DNA of 64,000 nucleotides, taken from positions 1-64,000 of the forward strand of contig NZ_BJXA01000040.1 of the NCBI RefSeq assembly GCF_007990755.1, in the 5' to 3' direction. Numbering within the stretch: position 1 is the stretch's first letter; each line of letters opens with the position of its first letter. This document shows, in pieces, positions 52,524 through 61,631 of the stretch. The stretch is from Nocardia ninae NBRC 108245. GTDB taxonomy: Bacteria; Actinomycetota; Actinomycetes; Mycobacteriales; Mycobacteriaceae. The notes beneath the pieces were generated by a model. That model worked only from the letters and a program-made list of their open reading frames with translations. It made no database searches and was not told where the DNA came from. The position numbers were made by a program, and so were the translations under genes.

Positions 52524-53753
52524 ATGAAGAAGTTGTTCTCCTGGCCGGCGGTGCTCTGCTGGCTGATCGTGCTGCTGGAGGGCTACGACCTAGTCGTGCT
52601 CGGCGCCGTCATTCCCACCCTTATCGACCAGCACCACGTCGGATTCACCGCGGCCAGTGCGACTTTCGCCGCGACCATTTCGCTGGTCGGCGTGGCCATC
52701 GGCGCGACGGCCTCCGGACCGATCGCCGATCGCTACGGCCGCCGCCGCATGCTGATCAGCTCGATCGCGGTGTTCTCCCTGTTCACCGCCGTTGTTCCGC
52801 TGGCCGGATCGGTCAGTGTCTTCGCCGCGTTCCGGCTGATCGCCGGGGTGGGGCTCGGCGCGTGCCTGCCGACCGCACTGACCTTCATGGCCGAACACAT
52901 GCCGCCTGCGCGCCGGGCCTTCGCCAGCACGATCACCATGACCGGCTACCACACCGGGGCGGTGCTCACCGCACTGCTCGCGCTGCGGGTCATCCCGCAT
53001 TGGCAGCCACTGTTCTACGGCGGTGGCCTGGCCGGTTTCGTGCTGCTGCCGGTGATCTGGGCGAAATTGCCGGAGTCCGCGGCGTTCCTCGCGGCCAAGG
53101 ACGCGCCCACCCGGGTACGGCCCGCGGTGTTGCTGAAGCCGTTGTATCTGCGTGCGACGCTGGGGGTTTGGGTCGGATCGTTCATGGGGCTGCTGCTTGT
53201 CTACGGGTTGAACACTTGGCTGCCGAAGTTGATGCGTGATGCCGGGTACAACATGTCGACCTCGTTGACGGTGCTGTTGATGTTGAACATCGGCGCGGTG
53301 ATCGGCCTGCTCACCGCAGGAACGCTCGCTGACCGGCGTGGCATCAAACCAACGGTGTTGGTGTGGTTCGGTGCGGCGGCCGTTTTCCTCGCGCTGCTCA
53401 GCATCAAGATTTCCAGCACGGTGCTGCTCAACGCGCTGGTGCTGGTCACCGGAGTCTTCGTCTTCTCCGCGCAGGTGCTCATCTACGCCTATGTGGCTCA
53501 GGCGTACCCCGCCGAGATCAGAGCCACGGCAATGGGTTTCGCCGCGGGCGTCGGCCGCCTCGGCGCGATCTTCGGACCAACCGTCACCGGCTGGCTCATC
53601 GTCCTCGGTTCCGCAAACCCCTGGGGCTTCTACCTTTTCGCGGCGGTCGCGGGGATCGGCCTGCTCGCCATGGCCGCTGTGCCGCGCACCACCGTCGATG
53701 GACTCGTGCCGGAGCCGGCCCCGTTGCTCGACGAAGGAGCACGTCCGGCATGA
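52524..53753 (+). CDS. MFS aromatic acid transporter (PcaK-like)
   Basis: A 409-aa major facilitator of the aromatic acid:H+ symporter type. Helix 1 carries LLEGYDLVVLGAVIP, the DGxD-like signature of this group. The loop motif GPIADRYGRRRM and the second-half GTLADRRGIKP are present. First gene of the operon, overlapping pobA by four bases, so 4-hydroxybenzoate or protocatechuate is the likely substrate. There is no strong ribosome site before ATG 52524. Confidence 0.88.
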   Translation: MKKLFSWPAVLCWLIVLLEGYDLVVLGAVIPTLIDQHHVGFTAASATFAATISLVGVAIGATASGPIADRYGRRRMLISSIAVFSLFTAVVPLAGSVSVFAAFRLIAGVGLGACLPTALTFMAEHMPPARRAFASTITMTGYHTGAVLTALLALRVIPHWQPLFYGGGLAGFVLLPVIWAKLPESAAFLAAKDAPTRVRPAVLLKPLYLRATLGVWVGSFMGLLLVYGLNTWLPKLMRDAGYNMSTSLTVLLMLNIGAVIGLLTAGTLADRRGIKPTVLVWFGAAAVFLALLSIKISSTVLLNALVLVTGVFVFSAQVLIYAYVAQAYPAEIRATAMGFAAGVGRLGAIFGPTVTGWLIVLGSANPWGFYLFAAVAGIGLLAMAAVPRTTVDGLVPEPAPLLDEGARPA

Positions 53754-54925
53754 GGACCACCCGCACCCAGGTAGCGATCGTCGGCGCCGGTCCGGCAGGC
53801 CTGCTGCTCTCGCATCTGCTGCACCGCGCGGGGATCGAGTCCGTCGTCGTCGATATCCGCACGTACGAGCAGATCGCGGGCACGATCCGGGCGGGCATTC
53901 TCGAGGCGGGTTCTGTTCGGCTGCTGGTGGATTCGGGAGTGTCCGACCGCGTGGTCACCGAGGGCCACCGGCACGACGGTGTGGTGTTGCGTTTCGACGG
54001 GGAGAACCACCGCATCGACTTCCAGGAGCTGATCGGTGAATCAGTCTGGCTGTACCCGCAAACCGAGGTGTTCCTGGATCTGGCCAGGCGGCGTGCGGTC
54101 GACGGGGGAGATGTGCGCTACGGCGTGGCAGATACCGCCGTCGACATCACCGGCGAACGCCCGACGGTGACGTGCACCGAACCGGACGGTGGCCGCGTGC
54201 GCATCGAGGCCGACCTGCTCGTCGGTGCGGACGGCTCCCGATCGATGTGCCGCCACGCCTTCCCGCCCGGCGCACGCGGTGAGTGGTTCCGTGAATATCC
54301 GTTCGCCTGGTTCGGCTTCCTGACCGAGGCGCCGCCCTCGCACGACGAATTGGTCTACACCCGTTCGGAGTTCGGCTTCGCGCTGATCAGCCAGCGCACA
54401 CCGACGATGCAGCGCATGTACTTCCAGTGCGCGCCCGACGAGCGCCCGCAGGACTGGGACGACGACCGGATCTGGACCGAGATGCGCCGCCGCGTCAACG
54501 GCAATGGTTTCGCGCTTCGGGAAGGCCCGATCAGTGCGAAGATGGTTCTGCCGTTCCGCTCCTTCGTCACCGCGCCGCTGCGCCACGACCGGCTGCTGCT
54601 GGCCGGCGACGCCGCGCACACCGTGCCGCCGACCGGCGCGAAAGGGCTGAACCTGGCGCTCGCCGACGTGGCCGTGCTGGCCGAGGTGATCGGCGACTTC
54701 TACGGCACCGGTGACGCCGACGTACTCGACCGGTATACCGAACGCGCCGTGCGGCGGGTATGGCGGGCGCAGCACTTCTCGTACTGGGCGACCACGATGC
54801 TGCACGCGGTCGGCGGCGCGTCCCCCTTCGATATCGAGCGACAGCGCGGTGAGCTGTCGCTGATCGCCGAGTCACGTTATGGCGCAGCGTATTTCGCCGA
54901 GTCCTACACCGGCTGGCAGCAGTAG
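53750..54925 (+). CDS. pobA: 4-hydroxybenzoate 3-monooxygenase
   Basis: A 391-aa flavoprotein (p-hydroxybenzoate hydroxylase) making protocatechuate with O2 and NAD(P)H. FAD motif VAIVGAGPAGLLLSHLLHRAGI, RAGILEAGSV region, second FAD motif LLVGADGSRSMCR, and LLLAGDAAHTVPPTGAKGLNLALADV. YTRSEFGFALISQR and DWDDDRIWTEMRRR are characteristic of PobA within the group. It is coupled to the transporter gene. Confidence 0.94.
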   Translation: MRTTRTQVAIVGAGPAGLLLSHLLHRAGIESVVVDIRTYEQIAGTIRAGILEAGSVRLLVDSGVSDRVVTEGHRHDGVVLRFDGENHRIDFQELIGESVWLYPQTEVFLDLARRRAVDGGDVRYGVADTAVDITGERPTVTCTEPDGGRVRIEADLLVGADGSRSMCRHAFPPGARGEWFREYPFAWFGFLTEAPPSHDELVYTRSEFGFALISQRTPTMQRMYFQCAPDERPQDWDDDRIWTEMRRRVNGNGFALREGPISAKMVLPFRSFVTAPLRHDRLLLAGDAAHTVPPTGAKGLNLALADVAVLAEVIGDFYGTGDADVLDRYTERAVRRVWRAQHFSYWATTMLHAVGGASPFDIERQRGELSLIAESRYGAAYFAESYTGWQQ

Positions 54926-54955
54926 AAACAGACCCGACGAACGTAAGGAGTGATT

Positions 54956-55780
54956 GTGGCCCGGATTTCGTCCTTGGCGGACGCGGTAGCCGAACTCGTC
55001 CACGACGGCGACACCGTTGCCCTGGAAGGCTTTACGCACCTGATCCCGGTCGCAGCCGGGCAGGAGATCATCCGGCAGCGCAGACGCGAGCTGACCCTGG
55101 TGCGGATGACCCCGGACATCGTGTACGACCAGCTGATCGGCGCCGGGTGCGCGGCCAAGCTGGTGTTCTCCTGGGGCGGCAACCCCGGAGTCGGTTCGCT
55201 GCACCGGTTTCGGGACGCGGTCGAGCATGCCTGGCCGCGCGCGCTGGCGATCGAGGAGCACAGTCACGCGGGCATGGCCAACCGCTATGTCGCGGGCGCT
55301 TCTGGACTGCCCTTCGCGGTGCTGCGTGGTTACGTCGGCACGGATCTGCCGACGGTGACCGAGACCATCAAGCCGATCACCTGCCCGTTCACCGGTGCGC
55401 GGCTGACCGCAGTGCCCGCGCTCAATCCGGACGTCACCGTGATTCACGCCCAGCGTGCGGACCGGGCCGGAAACGTGCAGCTGTGGGGTCTGCTCGGGGT
55501 GCAGAAGGAGGCCGTGCTCGCCGCGCGCCGCAGCCTGGTCACCGTCGAAGAGATCGTCGACGAGCTCACCCCGGTGCCCGGTGCGATAGTGCTGCCCGCC
55601 TGGGCGGTGACCATGGTGGCCGAGGTCCCCGGCGGCGCGAATCCTTCCTACGCGCACGGGTATTCCGAACGGGACAACGCCTATTACGCCGCGTGGGACG
55701 CGATCAGCCGTGACCGACAACGATTCACCGACTGGCTGGAGCAGCACGTATTCGCCGACATCGCAGGGAGCGTGGCATGA
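54956..55780 (+). CDS. pcaI: 3-oxoadipate CoA-transferase subunit alpha
   Basis: A 274-aa CoA-transferase alpha subunit; with PcaJ it moves CoA from succinyl-CoA to 3-oxoadipate. VHDGDTVALEGFTHLIPVAAGQEIIRQ and the C-terminal ADRAGNVQLWGLLGVQKEAVLAARR are typical of the PcaI/GctA type. GTG 54956 follows AAGGAG at 5 nt; an upstream GTG at 54950 overlaps the ribosome site. Coupled to pcaJ by ATGA overlap. Confidence 0.9.
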   Translation: MARISSLADAVAELVHDGDTVALEGFTHLIPVAAGQEIIRQRRRELTLVRMTPDIVYDQLIGAGCAAKLVFSWGGNPGVGSLHRFRDAVEHAWPRALAIEEHSHAGMANRYVAGASGLPFAVLRGYVGTDLPTVTETIKPITCPFTGARLTAVPALNPDVTVIHAQRADRAGNVQLWGLLGVQKEAVLAARRSLVTVEEIVDELTPVPGAIVLPAWAVTMVAEVPGGANPSYAHGYSERDNAYYAAWDAISRDRQRFTDWLEQHVFADIAGSVA

Positions 55781-56523
55781 GAAGCTCGACCTCCGACGAG
55801 ACGATGACCGTCGTGGCCGCGCGGGCCCTGAGCGGTGGCAAGCGGTGTTTCGTCGGCATCGGCCTGCCGTCCACCGCCGCGAATCTGGCGCGTACCACCC
55901 ACGCGCCGGACCTGGTGCTCATCTACGAGTCCGGCACGCTGGGATCCAAGCCGGGCCGACTGCCCGCCTCGATCGGTGACGGCATCCTCGCCGAAACCGC
56001 CGACGCGGTGATCAGCGTGCCGGAGGTGTTCAACTACTGGTTGCAGCCGGGACGCATCGATATCGGGTTCCTCGGCGCGGCGCAGCTGGATCGCTTCGGC
56101 AATATCAACACCACCGTCATCGGCGAGTACCGGAAGCCGAAGGTGCGGTTGCCCGGAGCGGGTGGCGCGCCGGAGATCGCCGCGTCGTGCGGTGAGGTGT
56201 TCGTCGTGGTGCGGCAATCGCGCCAATCCTTTGTCGAGCGAGTCGATTTCGTCACCTCGTTCGGGCACGGGCGTGGCGGTGCCGAGCGCGCGCGGCTCGG
56301 GCTGCGCGGGGCCGGACCGACCCGGGTGATCACGGATCTGGGCATCATGCGGCCCGACGAGAACGGCGAGCTGGTGCTGACCGCCGTGCACCCCGGGGTG
56401 ACCGTCGAACAGGTCCGTGCGGCCACGGGTTGGGAACTGAAGGTCGCCGCCGACCTGGCGGTCACCGAGCCGCCGACCGCCGCCGAACTCGCGGCTCTGC
56501 ACGCCTTGCAGGCGGCGTCATGA
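55777..56523 (+). CDS. pcaJ: 3-oxoadipate CoA-transferase subunit beta
   Basis: A 248-aa CoA-transferase beta subunit. The catalytic glutamate that forms the CoA thioester is in LIYESGTLGSKP. RCFVGIGLPSTAANLARTTHAP and the ITDLGIMRPDENGELVLTAVHPGVT end are standard. It partners with the preceding gene. The next gene, pcaF, begins 31 bp downstream. Confidence 0.92.
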   Translation: MRSSTSDETMTVVAARALSGGKRCFVGIGLPSTAANLARTTHAPDLVLIYESGTLGSKPGRLPASIGDGILAETADAVISVPEVFNYWLQPGRIDIGFLGAAQLDRFGNINTTVIGEYRKPKVRLPGAGGAPEIAASCGEVFVVVRQSRQSFVERVDFVTSFGHGRGGAERARLGLRGAGPTRVITDLGIMRPDENGELVLTAVHPGVTVEQVRAATGWELKVAADLAVTEPPTAAELAALHALQAAS

Positions 56524-56554
56524 GCGAGATGGCACCTGTTCGCGAGGCACAGTC

Positions 56555-57736
56555 ATGAACGCGGCATTTCTCTACGACGGCGTGCGAACCCCCTTCGGCC
56601 GCTACGGCGGTGCGCTCGCCGGCATCCGCCCCGACGACCTCGCCGCGCACGTCCTGCGCGTACTGGCCGAGCGCACGCGACTGGACCCGGCGACGGTGGA
56701 CGACGTGCTGTTCGGCGCCGCCAACCAGGCGGGTGAGGACAACCGCAACGTCGCGCGGATGGCGGCGCTGCTCGCGGGCTGGCCGACCTCGGTGCCCGGC
56801 GCCACCGTGAACCGTTTGTGCGGCTCGAGTTTGGACGCGGTACTGCACGCCTCCCGCATGATCGAGACCGGGGACGCAGCCGTCCTCGTGGTCGGCGGCG
56901 TCGAGTCGATGAGCCGCGCACCGTGGGTGATGACCAAGCCGCCCAAAGGATTTCCCGCAGGCGATGCCACGCTGCATTCGACCACGCTGGGCTGGCGCCT
57001 GGTCAATCCGGAAATGCCCGCTCGGTGGACAATATCGCTGGGTGAGGGCACCGAACTGCTCGCCGATCTCTTCGGCATCGATCGCGCGGCACAGGACGAA
57101 TTCGCCACGCGCAGCCACCAACTCGCCGCGCAGGCCTGGAAAAACGGATTCTACGACGACCACGTCGCGGCCGTGCCGGACATCGAGCTCAGCCGGGACG
57201 AACCGGTGCGCCCGGACACCACGGTGGACACTTTGGCGCGCCTGCGGCCATCGTTCCGCACGAACGGGACGGTGACCGCGGGCAATGCCTCGCCGCTGAG
57301 CGACGGCGCGTGCGCCCTGCTGCTCGGTGACGAGGCACTCGCCGATCGGATCGGTTGCGCGCCACTCGCCCGCATCGCCGGTCGCGGCGCGGCAGGCGTC
57401 GACCCGGATGCGTTCGGCATCGGTCCGGTAGAGGCCGCGCGAATCGCATTGCGGCGAGCGGGAATCGGCTGGGGCGACGTGGCAGTGGTGGAACTGAACG
57501 AGGCGTTCGCCGCGCAGTCCCTCGCCTGTCTCGCCGGGTGGCCGGAGCTGGATCCGGCGATCGTCAATGTGAACGGCGGCGCGATCGCGCTCGGGCACCC
57601 GCTCGGTGCATCCGGCGCCAGGATCGTCAACCAGCTTGCCCGCGAGATGCGCCGCCGCGGCAGCCGGTGGGGACTGGCCGCACTGTGCATCGGTGTCGGT
57701 CAAGGCCTCGCCGTCGTTCTGGAGGCAACGTCATGA
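56555..57736 (+). CDS. pcaF: 3-oxoadipyl-CoA thiolase
   Basis: A 393-aa thiolase cleaving 3-oxoadipyl-CoA to succinyl-CoA and acetyl-CoA. All catalytic parts are intact: Cys89 in VNRLCGSSLDAV, ELNEAFAAQSL, GHPLGASGARIV and the second Cys in ALCIGVGQGLAVV. This contrasts with the thiolase at 7776-8960. Its product-side place in the operon, beside pcaIJ, supports the assignment. It overlaps pcaH by four bases. Confidence 0.93.
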   Translation: MNAAFLYDGVRTPFGRYGGALAGIRPDDLAAHVLRVLAERTRLDPATVDDVLFGAANQAGEDNRNVARMAALLAGWPTSVPGATVNRLCGSSLDAVLHASRMIETGDAAVLVVGGVESMSRAPWVMTKPPKGFPAGDATLHSTTLGWRLVNPEMPARWTISLGEGTELLADLFGIDRAAQDEFATRSHQLAAQAWKNGFYDDHVAAVPDIELSRDEPVRPDTTVDTLARLRPSFRTNGTVTAGNASPLSDGACALLLGDEALADRIGCAPLARIAGRGAAGVDPDAFGIGPVEAARIALRRAGIGWGDVAVVELNEAFAAQSLACLAGWPELDPAIVNVNGGAIALGHPLGASGARIVNQLAREMRRRGSRWGLAALCIGVGQGLAVVLEATS

Positions 57737-58464
57737 AGGCACGACCGGTGCACCCGGCGGGATTCCGTCGCGATCCCGACGACATCCACCCGCCGCTGGA
57801 CTTTCCCGGCTACACCTCCACGGTGCTGCGGCATCCGCGTGAATCGCTGATCCTGTTGCCGCAGCGGCTCACCGAGCTCACCGGCCCGGTGTTCGGCTCG
57901 GATCCGCTGGGCGCCAACGATAATGATCTGACGGCCCGGCATGCGGGCGAGCCGATCGGTCAGCGCATCATCGTGCACGGACGATTGCTCGACGGCGACG
58001 GCAAGCCCATCCCGCACTCGCTGGTGGAGATCTGGCAGGCCAATGCGGGCGGGCGCTATCGGCACGACCGCGACCGCTGGAACTGCGCACTGGACCCCAA
58101 CTTCGACGGAGCCGGACGCACCTACACCGACGGTGCCGGGCGCTACGAGTTCACCACGATCAAGCCCGGCGCCTATCCGTGGCGCAACCATCACAACGCG
58201 TGGCGGCCCGCGCACATCCACTTCTCGCTGTTCGGGCAGGCCTTCACCCAGCGGCTGGTGACGCAGATGTACTTCCCGGACGATCCGCTGTTCTTCCAGG
58301 ATCCGGTCTTCAACTCGGTGCCCGAGCATGCCCGTGAATTACTGGTCAGCCGTTTCGATTACGCGCGCAGCGAGCCGGAGCGGGCGCTGGCCTTCGAGTT
58401 CGACATCGTCCTGCGCGGCCGCGACGCGACACCGTTCGAACACGAGGAGGACGACGATGACTAA
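57733..58464 (+). CDS. pcaH: protocatechuate 3,4-dioxygenase beta subunit
   Basis: A 243-aa iron(III) intradiol dioxygenase subunit. The four Fe ligands are recognisable: Tyr in GGRYRHDRD, Tyr in GAYPWRN, His and His in WRPAHIHFS. The enzyme opens protocatechuate to 3-carboxy-cis,cis-muconate. It starts at ATG 57733 overlapping pcaF and overlaps pcaG by 8 bp. The C-terminus ends in an acidic run (EEDDDD). Confidence 0.94.
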   Translation: MKARPVHPAGFRRDPDDIHPPLDFPGYTSTVLRHPRESLILLPQRLTELTGPVFGSDPLGANDNDLTARHAGEPIGQRIIVHGRLLDGDGKPIPHSLVEIWQANAGGRYRHDRDRWNCALDPNFDGAGRTYTDGAGRYEFTTIKPGAYPWRNHHNAWRPAHIHFSLFGQAFTQRLVTQMYFPDDPLFFQDPVFNSVPEHARELLVSRFDYARSEPERALAFEFDIVLRGRDATPFEHEEDDDD

Positions 58465-58990
58465 CTTGCGCAGCACTCCGTCCCAGACCGTCGGGCCTTA
58501 TCTGCACATCGGTTTGATCCGCGATGAGTGTGAGTTCGCCGTGCCGCCGGGAACGCCTGGCGCGGTGTGGATTACGGGCCGGATATTCGACGGAGCCGGT
58601 ACGGCCATCGATGACGCCATGGTCGAGACCTGGCAGGCCGACGCACCAGGATCAGAGGACGAGCACAATGACCGAAGAGGCCTCGCGCGCAGCGACACTC
58701 GGCGCGGGAGGTTCGCCCTCTACACGGTCGTGCCGGGTCCGGTGTGCGACGGTGCCGGGGGTCTACAGGCGCCGCACCTCGATATGTCGGTGTTCGCCCG
58801 CGGGCTACTGCATCGGCTGGTCACCCGGGTCTACTTTCCGGAACATGCCGACCGTCATCGGGCCGACCCGGTGCTGGCCACGGTGCCACCGGAGCGGCGC
58901 GACACACTGATCGCCGTGCGCGACGGCGAGGGATACGTGTTCGATGTGCACCTCCAGGGCGCGGTCGAAACGGTGTTCTTCGATGTCTGA
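58457..58990 (+). CDS. pcaG: protocatechuate 3,4-dioxygenase alpha subunit
   Basis: A 177-aa non-catalytic partner of PcaH with the same beta-sandwich: TPSQTVGPYLHIGL at the start, WITGRIFDGAGTAIDDAMVETWQAD, and APHLDMSVFARGLLHRLVTRVYFPEH, where the iron ligands of PcaH are not conserved, as expected. It overlaps pcaH and pcaB by 8 bp each. Confidence 0.93.
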   Translation: MTNLRSTPSQTVGPYLHIGLIRDECEFAVPPGTPGAVWITGRIFDGAGTAIDDAMVETWQADAPGSEDEHNDRRGLARSDTRRGRFALYTVVPGPVCDGAGGLQAPHLDMSVFARGLLHRLVTRVYFPEHADRHRADPVLATVPPERRDTLIAVRDGEGYVFDVHLQGAVETVFFDV

Positions 58991-60335
58991 GGGGCTGTTC
59001 GACGGCGTGCTCGCGGCGGGGCCCGTCGCCGAGCTGGTCGCTGATCGGGCATGGGTGCAGGCGATGCTCGATTTCGAGGCGGCGCTCGCGCTGGCCTCGG
59101 CCGCGGCGGGCGAGATTCCGGCCGAAGCCGCAGCCGCTATCGAAAGGTGCTGCCGCGCAGAAGAGTACGACATCGCGGAGCTCGGCGCGGCCGCAGTGGG
59201 CATCGGTAATCCCGCTGGTCCGCTGGTGCGCGCACTGACGGCGCGGGTCACCCCCGAGGCCGCTGCCTACGTGCATTTGGGTGCGACCAGTCAGGACGTC
59301 CTTGATACAGCCGCCATGCTGGTGACCGCGCGGGCACTGACCGCGCTGCGCGCCGATCTACACGCCTGCGCGGACAGGCTCGCGCAGCTTGCTGCGGAAC
59401 ACGCGGGCACTGTGCTTGCTGGGCGCAGTTTGTTGCAGCAGGCACCGCCGGTCACCTTCGGGCTCACCGCGGCGGGCTGGCTCGGCGGCGTGGTCGCGGC
59501 GCTGGACCGCATCGACACGCTGCTCCGGGAGCGCCTCGCGGTCCAATTCGGTGGCGCTGTAGGCACTTTGGCTGCGCTGCGCGGTAATGGCATTTTCGTA
59601 TCGAGCGAGCTCGCGCGTCGCCTCGGACTCGCCGAGCCGGTGCTGCCGTGGCACACCGAGCGCAGCCGGATCGCCGAGGTCGCCGGAGTGCTCGGTCAGA
59701 CGAGCGGCGCGGTCGCGAAGATCGCCCGCGATGTGACGCTGCTGGCGCAGACCGAGATCGCCGAGGTGTCCGAGCAGGGTCCACCGGGCAGTGGTGGCTC
59801 ATCGACGATGCCGCACAAGCGAAATCCGGTCGCCGCGGTGCTCGCTGCCGGTTCGGCGGCGCAAGCTCCCGGACTTGTCGCCACGCTGCTGGGTGCCGCC
59901 GCGCACGAACATCAGCGGGCCGCCGGTTCGTGGCATGCCGAGTGGCGGCCGCTGATCGAGCTGCTGCGCAGTACCGGGTCCGCGGTGCACTGGCTTCGGG
60001 TCTGCCTGGACCGCCTCCAGATCGATGCCCAGCGCATGCGTGCCGATCTCGACAGCGCCGGTGGCCGGCTGCTGGCCGAGCACGTCGCGATCGAGTTGGT
60101 GTCGGCCTCGCACGGTGCGGTGGGCAGACTAGAGGCGAGCGGCCTCGTCGCGGAATGTTGCCGCAAGGCCGAGGCAACAAGGACTGATCTCGCCGAAGTG
60201 CTCGCGACCACCCCTGCCATCGCAAAATTTCTGAGCCGCGGCAGAATCGGTGAACTGCTCGAGCCGGCCGGCTACCTGGGTTCCACGCAGGAATTCATTC
60301 GCCGCGCACTACGCGACCGGCAGTCGCGCCTATGA
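58983..60335 (+). CDS. pcaB: 3-carboxy-cis,cis-muconate cycloisomerase
   Basis: A 450-aa member of the fumarase/aspartase superfamily, lactonising 3-carboxymuconate to 4-carboxymuconolactone. The superfamily signature GSSTMPHKRNPV (about residues 280-291) is intact. Further blocks are YVHLGATSQDVLDTA and QQAPPVTFGLTAAGWL. ATG 58983 overlaps pcaG. It is followed by a 127-bp gap, the only sizeable break inside the operon. Confidence 0.93.
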   Translation: MSEGLFDGVLAAGPVAELVADRAWVQAMLDFEAALALASAAAGEIPAEAAAAIERCCRAEEYDIAELGAAAVGIGNPAGPLVRALTARVTPEAAAYVHLGATSQDVLDTAAMLVTARALTALRADLHACADRLAQLAAEHAGTVLAGRSLLQQAPPVTFGLTAAGWLGGVVAALDRIDTLLRERLAVQFGGAVGTLAALRGNGIFVSSELARRLGLAEPVLPWHTERSRIAEVAGVLGQTSGAVAKIARDVTLLAQTEIAEVSEQGPPGSGGSSTMPHKRNPVAAVLAAGSAAQAPGLVATLLGAAAHEHQRAAGSWHAEWRPLIELLRSTGSAVHWLRVCLDRLQIDAQRMRADLDSAGGRLLAEHVAIELVSASHGAVGRLEASGLVAECCRKAEATRTDLAEVLATTPAIAKFLSRGRIGELLEPAGYLGSTQEFIRRALRDRQSRL

Positions 60336-60371
60336 CCGCCACTCAGGTGAACCGCCACAGCCGCACAAGGT

Positions 60372-60392
60372 TTGACAGACGCACGCGTGTCA
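60372..60392. promoter_or_regulatory. TTGACA with interrupted dyad in the pcaB-pcaD gap
   Basis: TTGACA (60372-60377) and the dyad TGACA-N10-TGTCA (60373-60392) lie in the 127-bp gap between pcaB and pcaD. No convincing -10 follows. They may mark an internal promoter or regulator site. Confidence 0.25.
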
Positions 60393-60462
60393 GCGCGGCG
60401 AGTCGGTGTGCGGGAAATCAAAGGGTGTGCGGCGGAACCGCAGGCACCCAGGCGGGGGAGCG

Positions 60463-61239
60463 ATGACTGCGGTTGATGTCCACTGTGTCGTGGAGGGGTC
60501 TCCCGATGGCCCTCCGGTCCTGCTGAGTGGCTCGCTCGGCAGCGACCTGCGAATGTGGGAACCTCAGGTAGCCGCGCTGATGACGGCGGGTTATCGGGTC
60601 GTGCGCTACGACCATCGCGGGCACGGTCGTTCGCCGGTGCCGCCCGGCCCGTACTCGCTGGCCGATCTCGGTGCCGACGCGCTCGCACTGCTCGACCGGC
60701 TGCACATTCGCCGGACGCATTTCGTCGGCCTGTCACTCGGCGGCATGGTCGGCATGTGGGTCGGACAGCACGCACCGCACCGGCTGCACACGCTGACGCT
60801 GTGCTGCACCTCAGCGGAGCTCGGTCCGCCCAGCGGCTGGGCCGACCGCGCCGCCACGGTTCGAGCCGGCGGGACCGGTGCGGTGGCGGAGGCGGCCGTG
60901 CAGCGCTGGTTCACCCCGCAGTGGCGGGCTGCTCACCCGGAACGGACCCGCGACTTTCAGGACATGATCGCGAGCAATCCCGCCGAAGGCTACGCCGGGT
61001 GCTGCGCGGCGATCGAGACCATGGACCTCGTCGCTCGGTTGCCCAGGATCAGCGCACCCACACTGGTCGTCGCGGGCGCGGACGATCCCGCGACGCCACC
61101 GCCGCACGCACGGCGGATAGCCGATGCGGTGCCGTTGGCTCGGCTCGAAATCATCGGTTCGGCAGCACATCTGGCCAACGTCGAACAGCCCGGCCTCGTC
61201 AATGATCTGATCCTCGGACAGTTGAAGGAGAATTCGTGA
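60463..61239 (+). CDS. pcaD: 3-oxoadipate enol-lactonase
   Basis: A 258-aa alpha/beta hydrolase opening 3-oxoadipate enol-lactone. Nucleophile in VGLSLGGMVG (Ser about 90), oxyanion region SGSLGSDLRMW, Asp in VVAGADDPATPP, His in GSAAHLANVEQP. The GSDLRMWEPQ run is typical of PcaD. ATG 60463 follows GGGGGAG. It is separate from pcaC, whereas many actinobacteria carry a fused pcaL. It overlaps pcaC by four bases. Confidence 0.9.
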   Translation: MTAVDVHCVVEGSPDGPPVLLSGSLGSDLRMWEPQVAALMTAGYRVVRYDHRGHGRSPVPPGPYSLADLGADALALLDRLHIRRTHFVGLSLGGMVGMWVGQHAPHRLHTLTLCCTSAELGPPSGWADRAATVRAGGTGAVAEAAVQRWFTPQWRAAHPERTRDFQDMIASNPAEGYAGCCAAIETMDLVARLPRISAPTLVVAGADDPATPPPHARRIADAVPLARLEIIGSAAHLANVEQPGLVNDLILGQLKENS

Positions 61240-61625
61240 ACGAGCGCGCACAACAGGGTTCACAGGTGCGGCGCGAGGTGCTCGGCGACGCACACGTCGA
61301 CCGCGCCGAAGCGAACACCACTGAATTCACCCGCCCCTTCCAGGAATACATCACCGAGGCGGTGTGGGGGTCGCTCTGGACCCGGCCCGGCCTGGATCGC
61401 CGTACCCGAAGTTGCCTAACCCTGGGGATACTCACGGCCCTGGGCAGGCACGAGGAGATAGCGATGCACGTCCGCGCCGCCATCGGCAACGGCGTCACCA
61501 CTGCCGAGATAGCCGAGGTCCTGTTGCACACCGGTGCTTACGCGGGCGTGCCTGCCGCGAATGCCGCCTTCGCCATCGGGCAGCAGGTGCTGGACGAACT
61601 CGACGGTCCGGCCCACGCAGGCTGA
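61236..61625 (+). CDS. pcaC: 4-carboxymuconolactone decarboxylase
   Basis: A 129-aa all-helical decarboxylase of the AhpD/CMD fold turning 4-carboxymuconolactone into the enol-lactone. RTRSCLTLGILTALGRHEEIAMHVRAAIGNGVTTAEIAEVLLHTGAYAGVPAANAAF is the full family signature. GTG 61236 overlaps the pcaD stop. Last gene of the operon; the convergent TerD gene ends 6 bp away. Confidence 0.92.
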   Translation: MNERAQQGSQVRREVLGDAHVDRAEANTTEFTRPFQEYITEAVWGSLWTRPGLDRRTRSCLTLGILTALGRHEEIAMHVRAAIGNGVTTAEIAEVLLHTGAYAGVPAANAAFAIGQQVLDELDGPAHAG

Positions 61626-61631
61626 ATCCCG

